Assembly: GCA_002633005.1 (NCBI GenBank) | Contig: NMRA01000156.1 | Location: 1 to 64,000, forward strand | Source of the DNA: Phoronis australis | Taxonomy: Eukaryota; Phoronida; Phoronidae | Direction of reading: 5' to 3' | DNA length: 64,000 bases | In this document: in pieces, positions 37,487-48,546 of the stretch | Numbering within the stretch: the stretch's first letter is position 1 | Layout: each line of letters begins with the position of its first letter | The notes under the pieces: model-generated | Database searches by the model: none | Told to the model about the DNA's origin: nothing | Seen by the model: the letters and a program-made list of their open reading frames with translations, nothing else | Position numbers and translations under genes: made by a program

Positions 37487-40400
37487 ACACAACGTATTTA
37501 AAGTATTTGAACGAGGGTGAACCTATATTTATCAAATAAGATTCTAAACAGCTTGCGTTTTTTTTTCAAAATGTGAATTATCAAAAACCGCGAGTGGCAA
37601 ATCCAAATAGTACGTACATAAACAATAAAGCGCAGTGACTCAACCCAGGAATGGCTTATATAAATTCATTAACCGTGTTTTTAGTAATAACGCCCTTTGC
37701 AAGAGCATTGAAATGAAATGGCGCGCGAGCCCCACGCGGTTTGTGGGAGAAACAACAGAACTCGTTTAACGATGCGTGGGTTTGAAACAATAAGTCCCAC
37801 TTACTGGCGGACGGGGATCACTGGTTTTGCACAATCAGTTTCGGAATACAACACGTGATCATCTTGTTCGTGAAAAAGTACTCAAGAAATCTGCTAGGTT
37901 CAAATACAAGTCAACGCTCGACGTGGGCGTACGAAGAGAATGGAACGCAACGTCACAGCGGATCCAAGATCGCTTAAAATATAAATGTCAAGATGGTTCT
38001 GTAAAAGTGCAACCTTTTTTACGGTAATTATCGGTAGAAACTCAACATATAAAAAGTTCAAATGTTCACGCGAACCTGTGCATGAAAACACCGGTGACAT
38101 GCAAGCGCTGAAAAAAAAAACACGAAAACACGTTTCTTTCTCTTGAGATTAGAGAATTTACATGTATTTTTCTCTTTGGTCCAGGCTCTTGGGTCTAATC
38201 CTCCTGATTTCAACTCGACTCAGACTCAACATTTAACCAATCACGTTGCAGGATTCGAGAGCTAATTTGTAAGTTTACTCGAATAGTGCCATTCATTTGT
38301 CCATCTTCGAGTTCAATTTCGAGAAAAGAGATTGAACCCCGCAGGACCAGTCGTTTTTTGTAAATACTAAGCCATTTTGATAGTTTGCTACTGCATCAAA
38401 GAAATCTTGATCTTTAATAAAAATATCTATTTATAAGTTTTCCATAGTTTTTCAAACAACCTGCGTGCGAATAATTGTTTTTGTTTTTGAGCAACAGGCA
38501 AACATTACTTAGATTTCAAGAGCAGAAAGACTTCTAGAAATCGAAAAACTTCTATTATCATTGTTACAGTTCCGATTGATGATAAACAATCTTCTTTAAA
38601 TAGAAAGATATTTTGCCGTTTTCATCCACGCACACCAACTTGGTGGGTCCAAGTCTGAGTGCGAAAACTAGTTGTCGTTAACCCATGATTGTGTCCGACT
38701 CCGGTATCGCGTTACATACCTGGTGACGACAATGAACAACCACTGAGGACAGACAGGCAATTTTACGGCTATTATCCTGAAAAGACGAGACGGCAATCAA
38801 ACCACCTGCGCGACGATATTTCTTTGTTGATAATCTTTGTTTATTTGCCATCTACGTTTGTTGATTGTAGTATAATCGCAGAGGCAAATCCGTTTCGTTT
38901 GGTAAAATTTTCATCGCGCAGATCAGGATTTCACGGACTCCCCACCGAGCTAGCGTTCTTATCACGGACGACTATGTATGTTATAATTCAAGCACATGCA
39001 CTTAAACGACTATTGAAAAATGATACTAATAATCGCAAAACGACAACAGTAAGAATGACAAGTGAAAGTCGCGAATGTAGGGAACACATTTCCAAAGAAC
39101 AAACCTTCTTGCCAGCCCTACGACGGCATGCCGGCTTCGCTTTCTGGTAACACCCGTACGGGAGTATGGGGGATGGTAAGATACCGGAAGTACCGGGGAA
39201 ACTCGCAAGTTTACGACAAGGGTAAATCAGCTTCACACAAACTCCTTCATGAAAATAAAAAAAAAACTCTGAATGACGTGCAATTTTTATTTCTTTCTTT
39301 AGTCATGTATTAACTAAACATTCACATCTTTTTCATCGATCGATCATTGTTTTACTATCGACATGGAAAATGTCGGATACGTTGTTTCTGGTTACATTTC
39401 GTCACTTCCACATACTTGTACAGCAAACTTATTAGGACAACATCATAGGGACAATCATTTTTGACACGAACATCTCACAGTAATTAGATTAGCACCCACA
39501 AAATCAACGGCAAATACAAATTCGTCATCACGCATTCCACCAGTGCAATTACACCGGAAACAAATTTACGAAGAAACGGCAAATTAAACAAATATTCATA
39601 TCATAGTGGAAGCTGAGGGCACTGTTCATGGGCTCGACCACTCCGTATCTCCCATATGAAAACAAGATTCCCGATTTTGCCCTCCGAGATCCGCCCATGC
39701 GTGTGCATAAAAGAAGTGTAGTTGTTTAGGAAACAAAAGACACGGTTAACACAAACAAATTCTTCGTACAACAGTAAAATATTCTTACCAACAACAAACG
39801 CTCCATTCAATTTTTGACCCGGCTAGTTTGGAAGAAATTAAGCGGAAATGCTGTCCTGCATTAAATCGACAGTAGGTTACCGTTATCAAAAATGCAAATT
39901 CAAACCCGGTATACCCTGACTTGGTTTGACAGTTACACTTGTAGCAGGTACACCTCCGTTTATATTAAAACACATTTTAAAATGGTGAGGGTGACCTCGG
40001 CATCGAATTTCTACATTGGTATAACAAGACCATTTAAACTAACAAGGCTTTCTGAGTACAATAATCTAATTAATATTAGCCAAAGCATAACTGAAAGCCC
40101 GAAGTAAACTAAAACTGTTGCAAATGGATGGAAAGAGCTCCGTAAATACCTGAAAAATATAAATACACTTGGAATTTCTAACAGTACACCTGTAAGCCAT
40201 GTGAGACATAGCATTTTACCCGTATTTCCCCGCACACCAAATGAACGTTTGGGCAAACTTTAGAAAGTGGTTTCCAAATACGGGGAAATCAACAACAAAA
40301 TACACACATGCTCTGACGCCCATTCGGCCACTGATGCTAATTAGACGAAAAACCTAAGTAAGAAAAAATCACAGCCAGAACACTTTCGTAGCAAATAACT

Positions 40401-41655
40401 CAAGCATAGATACCCCCAAATCTTTTTTACACCACATAACATTTTAGGCAACCATAAAAACCTACAATTTTACGATCAAAGAATAACCAGGCGGACGTGC
40501 CTGGACATAGAGGACTATTCGTGAAATAAAAAGCTGTGGGTGAATATGGTAGAAAACCTATAATTTTGTCAGTCTTCCTTTGCGGAGGGGTCCTTGTGGG
40601 TCCCTCGGGACTAGAGACACTTGCAATGTGCCTTGCACAGTAACAATAAATTATCAAAGACTAATTACAAATTTCAAAAAAACTATCACTCAAAATAAAC
40701 CAATCACATCAATACACAAGCAACCAGCAGTGTAGAAAACAAAAAGTATGACAATACATTAAGTGCTCCCTGGGAGTTGGTCCTAGCTGCTTCTCAAACT
40801 CTTAACACAGTAAAATGTCACAGGGAACAACTACATCAATTGTTTGATTCTAGAAGTACTGGGCAGCCGTTTTGGAAAAGAGTGTCCAGCCATTATAAGA
40901 CAAGACAAGCTTTCCTTTCAATAACTCTAAGCAAGAAACCCCTACAGAGGCGCAAACCTATTTTGTGTAATTTACGGAATTTCAACACAAACAGGATGTC
41001 AATACCTCTGATAAAACATCTTCAGATAATTGATTTGTCCTTTTGGCGCCAGTATTTCCATCAGTCACACAGAATTAAAAGGCCACCAGAGGTCTACTCT
41101 GCACCAAGCACTGCCACCCTTACTACAGGACAACGACAGCCGGTTGGTCACAAAGCTTCACGAATGTTTTCAAATCCACAAGTTCTTCGGTTAGTTTTCA
41201 ATTTCAGCATTTATGTTCTAGCCATGGGAAATCCTGTGAAAGTTGTCATACAGTTCAAGTGCAAACTCAAAGTGTGGTAGTAAAGCTGGCAAAAAATTCC
41301 CAAGCTAGGGGCAATTTTCAGCAAAATTAATTTTCATCAGTGAAAAAAATGCTACACAAGTTAGATTGAAATCTCCTAGACAACAGCTCCATCAAAGATT
41401 GGATTAACAGGGGATTCATGAGGATGTTACCACCATGACCGTGATCACTGACATGATGTACTTAGCAAGCGTTTTGGGTCACTCCAAGTCAAAGATGGAG
41501 TCTTTACAGCCGATTGACAAAGACATGGAACCCATTTTGTCAAAAATAATATGTCTGGTCTTAGCCGGAGATGTTCCTAATTTAAATTTTAATCTCCACA
41601 GACCACAAACGTGACTCAAGAAGGTGGTCGTTAAATATCAAAATGAACAAGACCA
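37484..41655. other. Intergenic, no gene seen
   Basis: Two longer frames, 153 codons at 38689-39150 and 167 codons at 40777-41280 (both +), show no recognisable domain, compositional shift or splice context. I leave them uncalled. Confidence 0.5.
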
Positions 41656-41659
41656 AGGC

Positions 41660-42775
41660 CAAGGCAGAGGGTTGATATGCACCCAACTTGTGCATTACAT
41701 ATAACGCAGATATAAGAGATGATTACTCTCAAACATTTCCACTAAAAGGAGCAATGCTAGCAACTCAAAAGAGCCCCCAGAGGGCGCATTGCAATTCAGC
41801 AATGATCTCCTCTATAGGAAAACACCTGTCAAGATGATAAAAAATAAAACTGGCACTAGGGGGCACATCGTTTGTCATATGGGTCCAAAAGTCGTCATCT
41901 GCAGTCACGTTCAGAAAAAAACACACTCGCCAAATTTCACAAAGATCTTGCAGGTGCTTAGGAGAAACAGCCAGGGATGAGAAAAAAGCAGAACTGCCAC
42001 TAGGGGGAGCCACAGTAGTCCAAATTGCCCAAAACTCATTGTAAGTCATGCTCTTCCCAGTAAAAATACATACACCACTTTTCATAAGATTCTTAGAGTG
42101 ATTTGGCTGATAGAGATCCACACCAAAAGCAGACTTTCATAAAAAACACCTAAGAAATAATAAAATTACCACTAAGGGGGAACAGCAGTTGTCAGATCCA
42201 TCCGAAATTCATCTTCGTCTGTTGTCAACATCACATTAATACACTCACCAAATGCAATAAATATCTCGCTGAGGGTTTAGGAGATACACCCATGGACGCA
42301 AAAAACAAAACAGCCTCAAGGAGGCGCTATAATACATTGAAATCGTTCAATGAACATCCTCAGTCATCCTCTTCACAGTAGGAACATATATGTCAATTTT
42401 AATAATCAACCTCAACATGGTTTGCCTGATATAGGGGAAAAAGCCAAAAACATTATTAATGGCCACCAGGTGGCACAAAATAGCTCAAATCCATTTGAAA
42501 ATACAGCGTGGCGTCATCTCACAGACACCAATTTACCTCATTTTATGAAAACCAATAAAGGAGCTCCTGAAGGTGCAGGGGTAAACATAAAAAATAAAAT
42601 TGCCAATAGGGGGCATATCCGTTGTTCAATCTGTCCGAAAGCTGACTCACGCTGTGCCATCCATGTAAGGAACATGTTTGCAAAATTTCATGAACATACA
42701 TCTAAGGGTTTTTGAGATACAGCAGTGGACATCCGACATGGATGACGGCTCATATAAATATGTATGCGCCTAAAA
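41660..42775 (+). mobile_element. R2 composite element: head, about six 150-bp core units, tail
   Basis: The head near 41672 reads ttgatatgcacccaacttgt then gcagatataagagatga. Core units are marked by cactaggggg or variants near 41780, 41857, 42003, 42173, 42318, 42467 and 42607, mostly 140-170 bp apart. Each contains aaaataaaa, ccaaatttca-type text and gag-ataca before the next unit. The tail near 42725-42775 reads ggacatccgacatggatgac then atataaatatgtatgc. It has no protein-coding frame. The architecture resembles bivalve pearl-type and Helitron-like non-autonomous elements with internal satellites. Confidence 0.75.
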
Positions 42776-44516
42776 ATTACCAAACTAAGGTCATCTGCTG
42801 TGTTTTTCTCAACATAGCATTGTAATTGGAGTAATGTGCTTACTACAGTCTTAAAACAGGCCCACAGTTCTAAGTAATGTTATGATCCCCTTTTCCAAAA
42901 GTTTTTCTCAATAAAACTTTCATTCCGAAAATATCAACATTTTGTATGATTTCAGAGGGGTGCTGGGAAAGTAAGTTTTGTACACTAGGGAAAGTGGCAG
43001 ACATTGTAAACGGTCCCTAACAGAGGGGAACTTATTAAGGCAATTCTGGATGGTACATTTGCTCTAAGTCTAACAGAAACATTTACATACTTTACAATTG
43101 GAATAGTCCACTGGTACAATCACTGCAGTTCAACACCACTACAGTTCAACACCACCACAGTCCAACACCACTACAGCATGAAACCCAAGGCCTGCACATT
43201 ACAAAGGCTGACACAATGAACCAAAAAATTATTATCCAAAATACCAATGTTAATGATGTCAATTGGAAAAAATGTAGTAATGACATCACCATAAGAGAAC
43301 GCCATCGCCATAGCAACTTTTCAAAAAACACCAAGTGTACTACTCCCTCTACATACAGTCATCTCTTGAGCCAAAATCCATATGCAGGGGATCAACCTAT
43401 GCTAAATGAACGTGCAGCAGAAAATATCTCTAACTTTCAGAAAACAAAAATATCCGCAGAATTATAAGAGGGGGGTAGTTTATTGAATAACTGTGCCATA
43501 CGATTTAGCAGAAACATGCCCTGGTATATCCCCCAAATCTTCCCCCACACCCACTTGTGTAAAACTGAGTTGGGTATGTACCCCAAGCTGGCTTCGCTAG
43601 CAAAGGTATGGCTATTTGTAACAATTTGCAAAACAGAAGGGCTTTGAGGTGCTTAAATTCACCAATTGTATACCAAAAAACAACCCCACCAGTCAATCAG
43701 CTGTCAAATTAAAACACCTGCAAACACTATCGGACAATATGTTAATTATTTGATCCTTGGTTACGAGCATTTATTCGTCCCTACACAGTATGTAAAATTG
43801 CGACAACCAATCACATTATTTGTCAGCCTCCTTTGTGTTTAGTGTGCTAAGTCATCAGATATTGCTGTTCATTTTCCTGTGGTTTTATGGCGTAATAAAG
43901 AATGGTGATGCGCTGCGCTTGTGGTGGTCATGACAATGCGGTGGTCATGACAACGCGGTATTTGAGCACCCTGTGGCTTTACATTTTCCCGCGGGACATC
44001 AGAGAAGCGCGGATATGGCACAAGTTTGTACAAGAAACTTGCGTGTTGGTGGTCATGACACTCTAGCACTGGGTACGTTTACATGTCACACTCATGTCCG
44101 TGGAGCTAAAAACTTTCAATGAAAGTCAATTTTCTTCCGTTTTCTGATTTTTGGGACATTGAATTCATGGTTGTGATATGCAGCGCTGTCACGTTCAATG
44201 ATGCCGACAATGTAGTCACTTGTCAAAACAAGGTGAATGGTGGTTTTAAGCACTTAAAGCACAGTACATTGGGGTCACTGACTTCCATGGAAGAAGTTTA
44301 ATGTGAACTTGAATGGTCCTGCATGGCGATACATCAGCCCAGCATAGGTTGTCATGGCAGCGTGCACGGCAATGATAATAGAGGCTGGAACATTTGTTGT
44401 GAACAAGAATAATCGCTGTGACAATCAAACACAACTTACTGACAACCTAAATCTAATTAACTTTGTGTGTTATCTGGATATTACTGTTATATGTGTGATC
44501 CTTGAAAATTGTCCAA
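42776..44516. other. Intergenic, no gene seen
   Basis: Includes the minisatellite at 43121 and repeated ggtggtcatgaca motifs near 43925, 43940 and 44049. No gene was recognised. Confidence 0.5.
43121..43180 (+). repeat. Short minisatellite
   Basis: About four units of roughly 15-17 bp of the form caccactacagttcaa. Confidence 0.75.
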
Positions 44517-44918
44517 ATTAGGACAACTTCAGAATGTCATATCACAGTAAATGGGAAGTATGATTCAATTGAGACTTTCATATACTATACTTTATACACT
44601 GTTCTAGGAGCTGTCTATTAAATGTTCCTTTTTGGATGACCGGCTATCAAAAACGGGACTTTCATGATTTTTATGAAAGTTGTCTAATATGACAATGAAA
44701 TGATACTTCAGAACACAAAACAGCAGTTTTGAGATTTCATCTTGAACATTTATATCTAAAAAAATTTGGCCTTGTTATTGATACTGATATTTTGACACAA
44801 ATGCACCTTAATTTTTTGGGCTAAATTTTACAAAAAAGATATGATCACATGACCCCATTGGTACTAAGTTCAAAATCAAAGGGTACAGGCTTTCCACTTT
44901 CAGGAAATGTACAGAGGC
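44517..44918 (+). repeat. Dispersed repeat R1, copy b
   Basis: Contains aacttcagaatgtcatat, gggactttcatgatttttat, ttcatcttgaacatttata, and aaaaaagatatgatcacatg, in the family order. The first bases of the unit are lost. Confidence 0.8.
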
Positions 44919-45185
44919 GGATCTACAAGGGGTTCAGGTGGTTGAAACCCCCCAGGACAGGAAAATGAAATCAGCTTCTAAAAACCAAAAAAAATCTTAC
45001 ACATACTAGCGTAAGGTTACGGTAAGTGCACTTCAATTTTGCACAAATTCAATTGGAAAATTTTCACTTTATTTTTCAACGTAAAATTAAGTTGATAAAA
45101 CGATAAAAATTTTACAGCCAGTTTTCTATTTTTTCCCAACAAATTTACAATAAAATAAAATTCAACTTGTCCACCTTGAGAAGCG

Positions 45186-45191
45186 TTTATT
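45186..45191 (-). terminator. Candidate rb1cc1 poly(A) signal
   Basis: TTTATT on the plus strand is AATAAA on the minus strand, about 440 bases after the rb1cc1 stop. A second lies near 45068-45073. This is motif evidence only. Confidence 0.4.
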
Positions 45192-45633
45192 GGATTTGGC
45201 AAAAATGAGCCATACTGCATGGTTTTTCTAAAAATGACTCAACAACTTGCCCCACCTACAGCTAGTGATTGGAATTACAGAACTAACAAGAGGCTATAAC
45301 TCATGTGAATAGATACAGTCCAGTTTTAAGAAATCCACCCCAACGAACTTCAACGGATATCATACAGGAAATTACATAAGGCGACATTAAATTAAAACTC
45401 ATCTGTTATCATGACTTGTAAAGCAGACATTTCTCATTTCAATTCAACAACCTATCTGCAGATGTCATTAAAACTGTTTTTGGAAAATCTACCCACAATT
45501 CTCCAGTTATGTCCACTGTTACGTTCCTGACATATTTTCAGGAAGTATGACAGCACTCTTTTTCCTTCTTGGTCACTCCATCCATAACGTACCATACAGC
45601 CAGCACGTGTCACGTGTCATCTCAGATGCAGCA

Positions 45634-45750
45634 TCATTTACTGGCGACGAGAGACGTTGAACTTCGTGTCAGCAGCCGATCCTTATCCCAAGACTTCGCC
45701 TTGACACGATAGAATTTAGTGCCCACGGGAACGCGAAACCTGTTGTTGCT
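45634..45750 (-). CDS. rb1cc1: rb1cc1 terminal exon with stop codon
   Basis: The acceptor is TTGTTTCTAG. The exon has 38 codons beginning SNNRFRVPVGTKFYRV and ending SLVASK, then TGA (complement of 45634-45636). It starts in phase 0, matching the exon before. The in-frame triplet just upstream is TAG, part of the splice acceptor, which confirms that this is an exon edge. Confidence 0.95.
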   Translation of the reverse strand, partial: SNNRFRVPVGTKFYRVKAKSWDKDRLLTRSSTSLVASK

Positions 45751-48546
45751 CTAGAAACAATTTGAAAATTGTGTTATTACTTGCACCCTCGGATACGGAA
45801 TTTTTATAACAAGGCTGATAGAACACCTTGGCCGGGGTATAATCTTTGCACTCGTAATTGAACTCAAAATAATTTTGTGTGAATTGAGGATGAGTATCTA
45901 TCATTCTGTGCTCCAGCGTGTCATGATTAACGTCGATGAGTCATTAGACCAAGCTTACACTAGATTCGAGCTGCAAGCTCGAGCTGTAAACTCGAATTGT
46001 CAAGTAAAAACTCAAAATTTTGAGGTTCAGAGTTGAGCTCATATCATTAACGCTGAGGTTATCAAGTGCAGGCTGAGATTAGACCATCATTCAACCATAA
46101 TGAACTTGAGCACAGAATAACTAACACTAATCCTAAATTCATACAAAAATAGAACGGAAAATATCAAAAATAGTTTGATTTTAAGTACAAAGATTAGACC
46201 CTAAGCCTTGATCACAATGCCCACCAGACGCTGAAGACATGCATTCACAAGGACACTTATCTGCCCTCTTGTGAGTAATTGGCATAACAGTGTGCAAAAT
46301 AAATGTGTCTGGCCAATCAAGTGCGATCATCGTGGACGAAGAGAGCATAAACACAAATGATTTGGAATTCCCTGAGACGACAGCTTGGAGGAAGCTGAAT
46401 TTATCATCAGAGTAGTCTCCCCTGATGACTGAGAATGAAAGGGAATTGACAGTAAGTTAGCAAGTCAGAATTGTAAATAAAATTTTGCTGGCCTAATAAT
46501 TCTTTTTGCTGGTAACAGAATTACCATCAACATGGGAACATGGTATTTTGTCTTTAGTACTGAAGATAAAAGGAAAATCAAATAGACTAGATGGTTGAAA
46601 TTAATTATCAAGTCAACTTGAAGGCTGCGGCCAGGGCAATTTTTGACTTGTACCTACCTTTTTTGCTTGACAATATTCTTTCTCTGAGATTTCAGCCAAC
46701 ACCCAAGATTTACGGGCTTCACCAGGGGCTAAAAGCAAAAACGACGGGAGTAAGATTGAACGAAAGGACTACAAGGGGTCCATGTGATGACATAGGGAAG
46801 AAATTGTTAGTAACAAAAATGGTGAAGTGGTATCTCAAACCTTCATAAAACTACGCTCCATTAGAATGTATGGTACACACTAACTGCAATTTGCTCAGGC
46901 ACTGAACTCCCTTCCCAAGAGTGGGTCAATTAAAATGCTGGTGCCCGGCTTGTTGATTAAACGATAAAGATGCAGATAACCGAATGCTAAGGCACATTCT
47001 GCTCAATGCTTATCGCTGCTCGAAATCAAACTGAAAGCTGAAACGTAAACACATCATCTGAGACATTGCGTACTCATAACGTGACCATCTTTAGTAAAAC
47101 TACGGACAAACTACTACCCTGAGCGGAATGAAAAACTTAATTGTCTAAACAATACTAGTTTCTTTTACAATAAAGTTACTATAGAAAAAAGTCTTTTGAA
47201 TTGAATTTAGATCATATTCCAAGCCCAGCAGTCACATTCTAACATGACTAAGGAACAATAACATTTTAGACCAGTTCTATGACAGTAAGACATCCAAAGA
47301 AAAAGTGTTTTGACAGAAGACTGGATTATACCATCCTGGATACAATAAATAACAGTAGAACGTTACTTAAAAATAGAAATAATAACAAAATAATCACTAA
47401 AGATATCAAAAACATCAATTATGCTTTGCTTTATGTGTCTGCCGTGGTAATAGTGCAACTTCACAGTCATTACAAAAAAGCATGATATGATTCAGAGTTT
47501 TCTCCCCATGTTCCCAATGGGAAAAAACATCACTAGGCAACCATTCTAGCAGTCACTTACCTGCTTACCTGCAGAAAATATTTCATTACCAATGTGTTAA
47601 ATGTGCCTCCAGTGAATGTGGGTGACCGACAATGTTACTAGTTGCATTATGAAAAACTGAGCGCTGCACAGACAAATTACTCGACACAAAAATCTAATGT
47701 TTTTGCACGCTCTTCGAGGTTTGGTGAAACCTCACCAATTTAGGAAATAACATGGCAGACATGTGAACTTTTCTCATTTTAAAAAAAATGATATTTCATA
47801 TAGTACCAAACTGATGCTTTGCCATATTCTTGATCAGCACTATTTCTACCTACAGACAAAAGTATGAAAAATTTTTATCGTTCGCAACAATAGTAGAAGA
47901 CCTTGGAAAATGAAAAAAGTGCAATTTTGTGGCAATGTCCAAAATTGGTCAGATGTTATGGAGTAAGCAACTCTTGGCCATTAAGAAATCTTTGCAAAGA
48001 CTTGCTAAACTTGTTCCAAACTTCAGAGGGTTGACAAGTCTCCACAGTATTTTTGGCTTTCGAAGAGTGACGTGACGGACCTTTCAGGTACCCTACATGC
48101 TTATCAGTAACTCAACGAATGTACAAAATGTGCATTTTTAGGGGAGGCAGAGGGTTTAATCTTGCTACTAGCAAATTCTTCTGACGTAAAAAAATTGCAC
48201 TTTTTTACCTTAAAAACGAGATAAAGCAACCAACAGCTTAAGCAGCAACATGACTTTTAGACGGCGACATTTTCACAAAACATCAACATTTTTATTGCAT
48301 TGACAGTTTCTGGGAGGGCAGGAGAAGTGCGTTTTCATACTTGTGAAAATGGCAATAATTACAAATAGTTCATTAATTGGTTAAAAACCCGGCTCAGCGG
48401 CACTGAATCTTAACACACCATTTTTCAGCCCCAAGGTCTCCAGGCAGTCAGAATGGAGGAAGTGAAGTGTGGAGCCAACCGTGAATACCACGTACTGATC
48501 ATGACGTTCATCTAAGCATAGCAGCACCGTGTCACCCACGTTGCAT
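45634..48546 (-). CDS. rb1cc1: RB1-inducible coiled-coil protein 1 / FIP200, C-terminal Claw domain (partial gene)
   Basis: Three coding exons on the minus strand: 48546-48419, 46728-46658, 45750-45634 (stop). Together they encode the last 104 residues, essentially the whole Claw domain of FIP200 (the Atg11-family C-terminus). FIP200 is a scaffold of the ULK1 complex that starts autophagosome formation; the Claw binds LIR-type motifs in receptors such as p62. Visible landmarks are CNVGDTVLLCLDERHD, YVVFTVGSTLHFLHSD, WVLAEISEKEYCQAKK and NRFRVPVGTKFYRV. Basic residues matching the human ligand pocket (KK of QAKK, R of NRF, R of FYRV; numbering recalled as K1568, K1569, R1573, R1584) are all kept. 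The C-terminus is about ten residues longer than I recall for human. Coiled-coil and N-terminal exons are missing from what I can recognise. Confidence 0.93.
46658..46728 (-). CDS. rb1cc1: rb1cc1 penultimate exon (middle of Claw)
   Basis: The acceptor is TTGCTTTTAG and the donor AAAAAG|GTAGGT. The exon is 71 nt: CC joins the preceding G to make Ala, then 23 codons PGEARKSWVLAEISEKEYCQ and AKK, ending in phase 0. The small size is why it is invisible in an open-reading-frame scan. Confidence 0.95.
48419..48546 (-). CDS. rb1cc1: rb1cc1 antepenultimate exon (start of Claw)
   Basis: The minus-strand acceptor is TATCATTGCAG and the donor ATG|GTGTGT. The exon is 128 nt: one base, 42 codons (CNVGDTVL... 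LETLGLKN), one base. It starts in phase 2, so the preceding exon must end with two bases of a codon closed by A. That exon was not located. Confidence 0.93.

Noticed and set aside
40777-41280. 167-codon plus frame
   Set aside because: Longest unassigned frame, but no domain or homology recognised and no supporting signals.
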